Part shown: positions 23,039 through 32,000 of the stretch, piece after piece
Layout of the letters: each line of letters begins with the position of its first letter
How positions within the stretch are numbered: position 1 is the first letter of the stretch
Assembly: GCA_045612065.1 (NCBI GenBank)
Contig: JAZKYH010000076.1
Coordinates: 11,943 to 75,942, forward strand
Direction: 5' to 3'
Source: UBA1189 sp045612065
Lineage (GTDB): Bacteria; Bacteroidota; Bacteroidia; Bacteroidales; Bacteroidaceae
Length of the DNA stretch: 64,000 nt
The notes under the pieces: model-generated
The model's database searches: none
Seen by the model: the letters and a program-made list of their open reading frames with translations, nothing else
Told to the model about the DNA's origin: nothing
Position numbers and translations under genes: made by a program

Positions 23039-24559
23039 TTATTCTATGATGTTCAGCATCTTGATGGTAGCCTTGATAGCAGCTTCAGTTTGGTCGGCAT
23101 CGAGGCCACGGGTTTTGAAGGTCTTGCCCTCGTACTCCCATGTGATGATGGTCTGCACGAAAGCGTCGGTGCGTCCGCCAGGGGGGATAGACACGGCATA
23201 GTTTGTCAGCATGGGGAACTTGCGCTGTAGAGTTTCCTTATATATTTTGCGCAGAGCACGCACAAAGGCATCGTACTGACCGTCACCGCTGGCATTTTCT
23301 TCGTACACCTGATCGCCAATGCTGAGCTTGAGCGAAGCCATCGGCTTGAGTCCCTGCGAGAGGGTGACATAATAGCTAAGGAGCTTCACACGAGCATCCT
23401 CCACAGAGTGCTTCAACACATCAGAGATGATGTATGGAAGATCTTCCTGCGTAACCACCTCTTTCTTGTCGCCCAACTCAATGATACGTGCGGTAACCTT
23501 GCGCATAGCCTCATCATCGAGTTCGAGACCGAGAGCTTCAAGGTTCTTGCGTATGTTGGCCTTACCGCTGGTCTTACCCAAAGCATACTCACGCTTACGG
23601 CCGAAACGCTCGGGCAAAAGTTCGTTGCAGTAGAGGTTATTCTTGTTGTCGCCATCGGCATGCACTCCTGCTACTTGAGTGAAGACATTCTCACCCACGA
23701 TGGGTTTGTTGGCGGGGATGGTAATACCCGAATAGGATTCCACGAGGCGGCTTACATCGTTGAGACGCTCTTCATTGATGGAGGTGTCGGCACCGAAGTG
23801 ATCGCGCAAGATGGCCTGCACACTTGCCAAGGGAGCATTGCCAGCACGTTCACCGAGACCGTTGATGGTGGTGTGCAATCCCTTGGCACCGGCCAACACC
23901 GCAGCATACACATTGCTCACGGCAAGGTCATAGTCATTGTGAGCATGGAAGTCGAAATGTACGTCGGGATAGCGCTGCACCATGACACCCATGAAAGTCT
24001 GCACCTGCATGGGATTGAGGATACCGAGTGTATCAGGGAGCATAAAACGACGGATACCGCAGTTCTGCAAGCCGTCCATGAGTTGGAACACATAGTCGGG
24101 CGAATTCTTCATACCATTGCTCCAATCCTCAAGATAGACGTTTACGGACACACCCTTCTCCGTGGCATAAGCCACAGAACGGCGTATGTCAGCAATGTGC
24201 TCTTCGGGAGTACGCTTGAGTTGCTCGGTGCAATGCTTGAGCGAACCCTTGGTGAGGAGATTCATCACACGAGCGCCACAACCGAGAATCCAGTCTACCG
24301 AGGTCGTGCCGTCAACGAAACCGAGAATCTCCACCTTATCAATGTGTCCTGCACGCTGTGCCCAGTCGCAGATGGCTTTCACCGACTCGGCTTCACCTGC
24401 CGACACACGGGCAGAAGCTACCTCGATGCGATTCACACGGAGATCATCCAGCAAGCAACGTGCAATGGAGAGTTTCTCGTGGGGTACAAACGATACGCCG
24501 CTGGTCTGCTCGCCATCGCGCAGCGTAGTGTCCATTATTTCTATCTTTCTATTTATCAT
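23039..24559 (-). CDS. 2-isopropylmalate synthase / citramalate synthase-type enzyme
   Basis: 506 residues. This member of the DRE-TIM metallolyase family condenses acetyl-CoA with a 2-keto acid in leucine or isoleucine synthesis. 'DTTLRDGEQTSG' (10-21) and the metal-binding HAH (205-207, in HFDFHAHND) are present, as are 'NGLGERAGNAPL' (about 234-245) and a C-terminal LeuA allosteric domain (about 400-500). It resembles the LeuA2/citramalate branch of Bacteroidales, so the choice between isopropylmalate and citramalate synthase is open. The Leu/Ile operon genes (leuB, leuC, leuD) are not next to it here. Confidence 0.83.
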   Translation of the reverse strand: MINRKIEIMDTTLRDGEQTSGVSFVPHEKLSIARCLLDDLRVNRIEVASARVSAGEAESVKAICDWAQRAGHIDKVEILGFVDGTTSVDWILGCGARVMNLLTKGSLKHCTEQLKRTPEEHIADIRRSVAYATEKGVSVNVYLEDWSNGMKNSPDYVFQLMDGLQNCGIRRFMLPDTLGILNPMQVQTFMGVMVQRYPDVHFDFHAHNDYDLAVSNVYAAVLAGAKGLHTTINGLGERAGNAPLASVQAILRDHFGADTSINEERLNDVSRLVESYSGITIPANKPIVGENVFTQVAGVHADGDNKNNLYCNELLPERFGRKREYALGKTSGKANIRKNLEALGLELDDEAMRKVTARIIELGDKKEVVTQEDLPYIISDVLKHSVEDARVKLLSYYVTLSQGLKPMASLKLSIGDQVYEENASGDGQYDAFVRALRKIYKETLQRKFPMLTNYAVSIPPGGRTDAFVQTIITWEYEGKTFKTRGLDADQTEAAIKATIKMLNIIE

Positions 24560-24590
24560 AATCCCATCTTTTACCTAAAAGTTTACAAAA

Positions 24591-24990
24591 ATAGTGCAAG
24601 GCGAGCGAAAAAGCAAGTTTACTTGCATTTTTCCGAGCCGCAGCCTAATTTCAAGCTGCAGAGTAGCTTAAAATTAGTGCAAGCTGAGAGAAATATCAAA
24701 TTTCAACGAGCGAAAGTAAAAGAAATGCTTGCATTTTTTCTACTGGGCGAAGCCGAAATTCAACAAGTTAAATTTATTTGAATATTTCCGCCAACACGGA
24801 GCATTAGTGTTGGTTGCGACGGCAGAAGCTTTAGTTTCACAAAGGGTGCGTCTATTCGCTTATAGCCTAACTTCAAGCTATGTATAGCATAGATTAAAGA
24901 TTGCGCAAGAAGAGTGAAAAAACAAACTTGTTCGAATTATTCCGATTTACAGACTATCTTCAGGTGGCGAAGCAAGTTAAAAATTGGAGA
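24591..24990. repeat. Diverged tandem copies of a ~75-base intergenic repeat
   Basis: Copy A (24591-24660) and copy C (24895-24970) align base by base: GCAAG-xx-GAG-x-GAAAAA-x-CAA, then ATT-x-TTCCGA-xxxx-CAG-x-CTA-xx-TTCA. A more degenerate copy lies between (about 24672-24790). Sequences of this kind occur just upstream of many Bacteroidales genes, as I recall. The 556-base gap holds no gene that I can support. Confidence 0.75.
24791..24832 (-). repeat. Dispersed hairpin repeat, copy 3
   Basis: On the minus strand, AAGCTTC-like sequence, then CGTCGCAACC and a 7-bp stem CCAACAC/GTGTTGG with a 9-base loop. Related copies are at 54610-54673 and 58158-58219. Confidence 0.65.
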
Positions 24991-25115
24991 TAATACAGCA
25001 GTTGTTCAACAAAGCAAAACCTTCTGCGATGTCGGACAATTACGATATTCCCATAGAAAGTAAAGGCCGACACAATGGCCGGCCTTTACAGTGAAGTTAT
25101 AGAAGTTTGTCTAAA

Positions 25116-26912
25116 TTACTTCTTGCCTTCGAGCTGCTCCTTGAGAGCTGCAAGTGCATCGATGTCACCAAGTGTGGTAGCAGCAGCCTTGTTCTCGATA
25201 GCGGGAGCTGACTCTTCCTTCTTAGTGGTCTTCTTTGCTGCTGCAGCAGCCTTCTTCTCAGCACGCTCAGCTGCCTTAGCTACATCTTCGAAAATGCGGC
25301 TGTGAGAGAGGATGATGCGCTTAGCCTCCTTGTTGAACTCGATTACCTTGAACTCGAGCTTCTCATCAGCCTGAGCCTGTGAGCCATCCTCCTTAACGAG
25401 GTGCTTGGGAGTAGCGAAGCCCTCAACACCGTAAGGGAGTGATACTACAGCACCCTTATCGAGCATCTCAACGATGGTTCCCTCGTGGATTGAGTCAACC
25501 TTGAAGATAGTCTCGAATACATCCCAAGGATTCTCCTCGAGCTGCTTGTGACCAAGGCTGAGACGACGGTTGTCAGCATCGATCTCAAGAACCTGAACGT
25601 CGAGCATAGCGCCAATCTGAGTGAACTCAGAGGGATGCTTAACCTTCTTTGTCCAAGAGAGGTCGCTTACGTGGATAAGGCCATCAACACCCTCCTCAAT
25701 CTCTACGAAGATACCGAAGTTAGTGAAGTTGCGAACCTTTGCAGTGTGCTTAGAACCTACGGGGTACTTAGCATCGATACCTGCCCAAGGATCAGCCTTG
25801 AGTTGCTTGATACCGAGTGACATCTTGCGCTCGTCGCGGTCGAGAGTCAATACAACAGCCTCTACCTCGTCACCTACAGACATGAAGTCCTGAGCTGAAC
25901 GGAGGTGCTGGCTCCATGACATCTCTGATACGTGGATGAGACCCTCAACACCAGGAGCGATCTCGATGAATGCACCGTAGTCGGCCATAACCACTACCTT
26001 ACCCTTCACCTTGTCGCCTACAGCAAGGTTAGCATCCAGAGCATCCCAAGGATGAGCAGTGAGCTGCTTCAAGCCGAGAGCGATGCGCTTCTTCTCGTCA
26101 TCGAAGTCGAGGATAACAACGTTGATCTTCTGGTCGAGCTCAACGATCTCCTTCGGATCGCTTACGCGGCCCCAAGAGAGGTCTGTGATGTGGATAAGAC
26201 CATCAACACCACCGAGGTCGATGAACACACCGTAAGAGGTGATGTTCTTAACGGTACCCTCAAGTACCTGACCCTTCTCGAGGTGAGAGATGATTTCCTT
26301 CTTCTGAGCCTCGAGCTCTGCCTCGATGAGAGCCTTGTGAGATACAACTACGTTCTTGTACTCCTGGTTGATCTTAACCACCTTGAACTCCATGGTCTTG
26401 CCAACGAATACATCGTAGTCGCGGATGGGCTTAACGTCGATCTGTGAACCGGGCAAGAAGGCCTCGATACCAAATACGTCAACGATCATACCGCCCTTAG
26501 TGCGGCACTTAACAAAGCCCTTGATAATTTCTTGTGCTTCGAGAGCAGCGTTAACGCGCTCCCAAGATTTAGATGCACGTGCTTTCTTGTGTGAGAGGAT
26601 GAGCTGACCCTTCTTGTCCTCCTGGTTCTCGATGAATACCTCCACCTTGTCACCAATAGCCAACTCGGGATTGTAACGGAACTCACTCGCAGGAATGATA
26701 CCGTCTGATTTGTAACCGATGTTAACGATTACTTCGCGCTTGTTCATACCGATTACGGTACCTTCAACAACTTCATTGTTGCCCACCTTGTTAAGGGTGT
26801 TGTCATAAGCTTTCTCAAGCTCTTCGTGTGAAATGCCTACAATGGCATCACCTTTTTCATACGCTTCCCAGTCGAAACCTTCTACGGGAGCAATGTTCTT
26901 TAAGTTTTCCAT
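25116..26912 (-). CDS. rpsA: 30S ribosomal protein S1
   Basis: 598 residues with six S1 RNA-binding domains; clear repeats are 'VVEGTVIGMNKREVIVNIGYKSDGIIP' style near 48-75, 'VLEGTVKNITSYGVFIDLGGVDGLIHI', and successive 'GLIHVSEMSW' and 'GLIHVSDLSW' copies. A C-terminal Lys/Ala-rich tail (about 545-598) follows. S1 helps mRNA bind the small ribosomal subunit, which matters in a phylum with few Shine-Dalgarno sites. Regular GAA/CTC-type codon use marks it as highly expressed. A promoter lies about 70 bases upstream. Confidence 0.95.
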   Translation of the reverse strand: MENLKNIAPVEGFDWEAYEKGDAIVGISHEELEKAYDNTLNKVGNNEVVEGTVIGMNKREVIVNIGYKSDGIIPASEFRYNPELAIGDKVEVFIENQEDKKGQLILSHKKARASKSWERVNAALEAQEIIKGFVKCRTKGGMIVDVFGIEAFLPGSQIDVKPIRDYDVFVGKTMEFKVVKINQEYKNVVVSHKALIEAELEAQKKEIISHLEKGQVLEGTVKNITSYGVFIDLGGVDGLIHITDLSWGRVSDPKEIVELDQKINVVILDFDDEKKRIALGLKQLTAHPWDALDANLAVGDKVKGKVVVMADYGAFIEIAPGVEGLIHVSEMSWSQHLRSAQDFMSVGDEVEAVVLTLDRDERKMSLGIKQLKADPWAGIDAKYPVGSKHTAKVRNFTNFGIFVEIEEGVDGLIHVSDLSWTKKVKHPSEFTQIGAMLDVQVLEIDADNRRLSLGHKQLEENPWDVFETIFKVDSIHEGTIVEMLDKGAVVSLPYGVEGFATPKHLVKEDGSQAQADEKLEFKVIEFNKEAKRIILSHSRIFEDVAKAAERAEKKAAAAAKKTTKKEESAPAIENKAAATTLGDIDALAALKEQLEGKK

Positions 26913-26978
26913 TAAAGTTAAAAAGTTAATAAATAATTAATTACGTTAGACATTATGTTGATATATCTAAATCGGGCA

Positions 26979-27010
26979 CAAAATTACTACAAATCAAGCG
27001 AACCACCAAA
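26979..27010 (-). promoter_or_regulatory. Promoter of rpsA
   Basis: On the minus strand TTTG (27007-27010), 20 bases, then TAATTTTG (26979-26986), an exact match to the Bacteroidota pattern. Confidence 0.6.
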
Positions 27011-27152
27011 TTTATTCAGCTATTTCTCTGTAAACGTTTTCTTTTCCACAGACAAATTTCAAAAACAGAACAAAAAATTAGTATATTTCATATTTAATTA
27101 CGTTATTTGCAGCCGATTTTGCGTAATAACAACTTAAATTCGATATAGAATA

Positions 27153-28937
27153 ATGGAAAATCAGAACCCCTCAGCCGAGGCCCTGCAGCAAGAGAGTGCA
27201 GCAGCAGAGACTGTCCAGGCACAACAAGAGCAACCCGCCGAGCAGCGCATCTATGACACCACTGCCGACGTCATCATAAGAGTAAAAGAAATGTCTCAAG
27301 CTCCCTTGAACGCATCAAAGGAAGAACTTGAGCAGCTCAAACAAATATTCTACAAACTGCACCGTACTGCCGTGGACGCAGCGCGTCAGGCCCATGCCGA
27401 CAATGGCCTTGCGCCCGAGGACTTCAAAGTTGACAATACCGAGGAGAACGAATACAAGGCAGCCATGGCCATCATCAGAGAGGCACGTGCCGAGCAGCAA
27501 CGCAAAGAGGAGCAGCAGCGTGAGGAGAATGCTTTGCGCAAAGAAGCCATCCTGGCACGTTTGCAGGACATGCTCGACAATGCCGACGTGGAGCAGGCAT
27601 CCTACAACGACTTCAAGGCCCTCCAGCAAGAGTGGAAAGGCATCGGTGAGGTGCCTGCAACGAAGGTTGCCGACCTGTGGAAGAACTACCAACTGCTCAC
27701 TGAGCGTTTCTACGACATCCTAAAGCTCAGCATCGAGTTCCGCGAATATGATTTCAAGAAGAACCTCGAGGCTAAGACCCGCCTCTGCGAAGCTGCCGAG
27801 CGCTTGGCCGACGAGCACGACGTCATTTCAGCTTTCCACCAATTGCAAAAGCTCCACGAGGAGTTCCGTGAGATAGGCCCCGTAGCCAAGGAACTGCGCG
27901 AAGAGGTGTGGACACGCTTCAAGACCGCTTCAGCAGCTGTCAACAAGCGCCACCAGCAGCACTTCGAAGCCTTGAAGCAGCGCGAGAATGATAACTTGGA
28001 GAAGAAGACTGCCCTGTGCGAGAAGGTCGAGGGTATCGACTATGCCGCACTGGAGACCTATAACCAGTGGAACGACAAGACCCAGGAGATTATCGCCTTG
28101 CAAGAGGAGTGGAAGACCATCGGATTTACTCCACAGAAGATGAACAACAAGATTTTCGAACGTTTCCGCGCTGCCTGCGATGCTTTCTTCCAGCGCAAGG
28201 CTGAGTTCTACAAGGGTATGAAGGACAACCTCGCGGTGAACCTCGAAAAGAAGACGTTCCTCTGCGAGAAAGCCGAAGCCTTGAAAGACAGCACAGACTG
28301 GAAGGCCACAGCCGGCAAGCTTACTGCACTGCAACGCGAATGGAAGAGCATCGGTGCCGTGCCCAAGAAACAGTCCGATGCCATCTGGAAGCGTTTCAAC
28401 GCCGCTTGCGACACCTTCTTCGAGAACCGCAAAGCTGCCACCTCATCGCAACGCTCTGAGGAACAGCAGAACCTCGACAAGAAGAAAACTGTGATTGAGC
28501 AGCTCGCAGCCATCAACCCCGAGGCCGCCACTGCCGAAGACCAAGCCAAGATGCACGACCTCATCAAGGAGTGGAACAGCATTGGCCATGTCCCCTTCCG
28601 TGAAAAGGACAAGGTATACAAGCAGTACAAAGCACTCATCGACAAACTCTTTGACACCTTCCGTAAGAATGAGGACACACGCAGAGTAGCCCGTTTCAAA
28701 GACTCCATCAAGGAGGGCGGCATGAACGTTGCCCGTGAGCGTGAGCGTCTGCTCCGCATCTACGAGAACATGTGTGGCGAGATCAAAACTTACGAAAACA
28801 ACCTCGGATTCCTTAACGCATCCAGCAAGAGCGGTAACAGCCTCGTGGCAGAAATGCAGCGCAAGATGGAGAAATTAAAAGCCGACGCACAACTCGTACT
28901 AAAGAAGATTGCAGCCCTCGAAGAGAAAGAGGATTAA
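27153..28937 (+). CDS. DUF349 domain protein
   Basis: 594 residues, almost all helical and highly charged, with repeated DUF349 units of about 70 residues: 'QQEWKGIGEVPATKVADLWKNY', 'QEEWKTIGFTPQKMNNKIFERF', 'QREWKSIGAVPKKQSDAIWKRF' and 'IKEWNSIGHVPFREKDKVYKQY'. The N-terminus is Gln/Glu/Ala-rich and probably disordered. It is cytoplasmic and its function is unknown in this phylum; it is found throughout Bacteroidales. It lies divergent to rpsA and ends at a bidirectional hairpin. Confidence 0.9.
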   Translation: MENQNPSAEALQQESAAAETVQAQQEQPAEQRIYDTTADVIIRVKEMSQAPLNASKEELEQLKQIFYKLHRTAVDAARQAHADNGLAPEDFKVDNTEENEYKAAMAIIREARAEQQRKEEQQREENALRKEAILARLQDMLDNADVEQASYNDFKALQQEWKGIGEVPATKVADLWKNYQLLTERFYDILKLSIEFREYDFKKNLEAKTRLCEAAERLADEHDVISAFHQLQKLHEEFREIGPVAKELREEVWTRFKTASAAVNKRHQQHFEALKQRENDNLEKKTALCEKVEGIDYAALETYNQWNDKTQEIIALQEEWKTIGFTPQKMNNKIFERFRAACDAFFQRKAEFYKGMKDNLAVNLEKKTFLCEKAEALKDSTDWKATAGKLTALQREWKSIGAVPKKQSDAIWKRFNAACDTFFENRKAATSSQRSEEQQNLDKKKTVIEQLAAINPEAATAEDQAKMHDLIKEWNSIGHVPFREKDKVYKQYKALIDKLFDTFRKNEDTRRVARFKDSIKEGGMNVARERERLLRIYENMCGEIKTYENNLGFLNASSKSGNSLVAEMQRKMEKLKADAQLVLKKIAALEEKED

Positions 28938-28957
28938 GAGCAACGAAAACAATAACA

Positions 28958-28997
28958 ACAAGTGAGGCACTACCCCAAAGGATAGTACCTCACTTGT
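28958..28997. terminator. Bidirectional terminator
   Basis: A 15-bp stem (ACAAGTGAGGCACTA and its partner, one mismatch) with a 10-base loop between two convergent genes. Confidence 0.8.
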
Positions 28998-29003
28998 TTT
29001 ATA

Positions 29004-32000
29004 TTACTTCACCATGACCTTCTTTCCATTGCAGATGTAAAGTCCTTTGGGAAGACCTTCGAGCGAATCGCCCACCTTCTGACCATGGATACTGTACACA
29101 GCTGCACGAGCCCCATCATCTTCCACGACGGCAGTCTGCACATCGGTCACCATGTCTATCGTCATCGAGCCGTAATAATAGAGGCGGAAGTTGTCAACGA
29201 TAGTCCAATAGTAGGGAGCAGAGGCCGACTGGCGTATACCGAGCTGCAGGTCTGTAGCAGCGGTGAGGTTGAACAGGAGCGAATTGTCATAGTAGCCCTT
29301 TGCGAAATGAGCCGCACTGGAAGCCATCGTAATCGGCACATAAGCCTGTGACCCTACAGCATAGGCATCGGTGTGCAACTTCGTGGCAGTGACACCCTCG
29401 GCCAGATGGCACACCTTCGCCTCGTTGGATCCTGCATAGAGATAGGCCGCCACATCATTCTTGCCAGCTTGATAGTCGGCATACACGGCAGCAGTCTCAC
29501 CAGGACGATTGAAGGCCTGTGCCCTAAAGTCATATGTACCGGCAGGGAGATCCTCAATGATTTGGTTAAAATCAAATACCATCTCATAGAATTCAACGGT
29601 CGATTCCACCACCGTGCGAGCCATGCTCCATCCCTGTCCCATGGTAATATCCGCATCGGCAATGAAGAAGCTAATATCGAAGGGGGTGTCCACACTCTCC
29701 GAAGTAACCGCAGCCAAGAAGTCCATACCCGCCTGGCGAGTAATCTTATAGGTAGCGCGCAGAGTCTCCACTGTAGACTGGGCATTGTTTGCCACCACCT
29801 CGGCGCTCACCAGAGCAGCCTCCAAGGTAGCGTCGGCACCAGCCACATCCTCCACGTGCGCAGTCTTCGCCATGGCGCGCAGATTCTTGATGAGTTCCTT
29901 GAGCTCTGTGAGTATCGAGCCACGTGAAGCCTCTTCAATAGCCTCGGTACCCTCGGCCGTAAGAATCACCCAATGTTGCGCTGCAGCATCAGCAGCGATG
30001 TCAAAGTTCGCGAGGGTGAGCTTTCCGTTGGCAGTAGCCGTCATCGCATTGGCCCAATTACCACTGGCACGGAGCACCCAATAACCACGTACGTTGATAG
30101 CTGAAGAGCCACCACCCAACGTCACATCACGACGTCCAGCCATGAAATGGAATTTCTCTGCAGCTGTGGGGACATCTCGCGACACGGTCTTGAAGGAAGA
30201 GCCGCTGAGCGTAATCCACTGTTTGGTCGAAGCGTTGCGTATGGAGTAATGCTGTGTGGTGGGGTCAAAGCTGAGATACCATGCAAACTTATCATCATTC
30301 ACCGCCTCGGCCGCTGTAGCCTCGCTCCACACCACCTCAGCTCCATTCACCGTGAGGTATGAAGTGCTCAGCCCATATGTCTCGCTCTCATTCTTAATGT
30401 AGTACTTCGTTTCATCGTCGTGTTCGAAGGTGTAGGCAGGCGAGGCGAAGGTCCCGTCGGTAGGCTGCAAGCCATCCTCGTGCATACCCTGTATAATCAG
30501 CGCATTGCCATAATAGAGGAAGTTCGACCCATCATCCTCGTGTGCTCCATTGATACCATAGGGCCACATGTGCATGCCGTCGCCGTGCATGATGTCTGTC
30601 GTGTTGTTGTTCCAAAACTGCAGCACCGCATTGGCACGTGGGCCAGTCCAGTTGCCTCCTTGCATAATGGTACCCCATGTCCAGTGCGTACCCACACCTA
30701 CACCGTGCGCAGCCTCGTGCATAATGGTACCTGTGCGCTGGTACGAAGCGTTCGGACCGATACGCATCCATCCGCCATATGAACAGTCGGCTGTGGGTGT
30801 ACCCGAACCGTAGTTACCTGTGAGGTGGAATCCGTGGAGACTCATAAACATGTTCCACACCTCCATGCCATATCCCATAGCGCCCACGATGCGGTCGTTC
30901 TCCTCGGCGCTACCGCCATAGTTCCACGACCAGGTCATGCCACCCTTCGGAATGGTGACAATCTTCAACTCATCACCATAAGCCACCTGATAACCCTCAG
31001 TAATCACATAGGGGCGGGCATAGTAAACGGTCGCCGGAGTAAGGTTATCCATAATATAGATGCGTCCATTATTCTCAAAGTAACCTGTTGAGCGCTGATT
31101 CATCACAGTAGGATTCTTCTCTGTTGAGTAGCAGAAGCCAGCCTCGCGCAACTTGGCGCCGTTGAGGTTATAGGTAAAGCGTCCAAACGCCATCACCGAA
31201 CCACGTGCATAACGTTTGTCTGTTTTTGTGATAGTGGGCACCGCACCCGTAGGTTCGTTGAGCATATAGCCGAAAGCTGCATCGTCAAGATTCTTGATTT
31301 GACGCTCCATCTCTTCGAAGGTGGTAGCTCCATCAGCATAGGCAGCCTTAGCTTCTGTGATGGCAGCCAAGAATTCCTCAGCACCGGGACCTTGTCCCTC
31401 ACCATACTGACCTTCAGCCTTCTCGATAGCAGCCAACAGAGCAGCATAGGCATCGATAGAGGTCTGCGCAGTTTGTGCTGCCTCGCGCAACGGAGTTGAC
31501 ACGGTGATGTATCCGGAAGTAGTATTCTTTGCCAACTCACTCTGTGCTGCAGCGATGCATGCATTGAGTGTTGCCAAAGTAGCCGTGTGCATCTTCTTTG
31601 CCGCCAAGGCATTAGCATCATCCACATAACGTTGCAACTCGGTCTTATAGTCGGCATCGCTCCCACCTACATAGTAGAGGCGGAAGTTATCGACTGATAT
31701 CCAGTTACCCGTAGCACCGATGGCTTGGAAGCCGATGGTAGCATTGCGCTCGATATTTGTAAAGGTCAATGTATAGTCATCCGTCTTGTCAACTGCGAGT
31801 TTAGTATCGTTAGCCACAATCCATGCACCATTCTGCGAAGCATTGGGTGTATCCTCCTGGATGTTCTGTGCACCCACCACAAGTTGATAGATACCCATAT
31901 CAAGACCCTGAACCACTTGCATCACCGACGCGTTGCCCACCTGTCCGCCACGTCCGGTCCACTTCTCCAAGTATACGGAGCCCGCTTTACGCTTGAACAC

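Noticed and set aside
23408..24781. A 457-codon open frame antisense to the LeuA-type gene
   Set aside because: It is the complement of a G/C-biased conserved enzyme; there is no promoter and no plausible product. The other long antisense frames (58875-59966, 34380-35504, 18570-19556) are the same kind of artefact.
24930..24960. GTTCGAATTATTCC resembling a tRNA T-arm
   Set aside because: There is no acceptor or anticodon stem around it; it is part of a diverged intergenic repeat.
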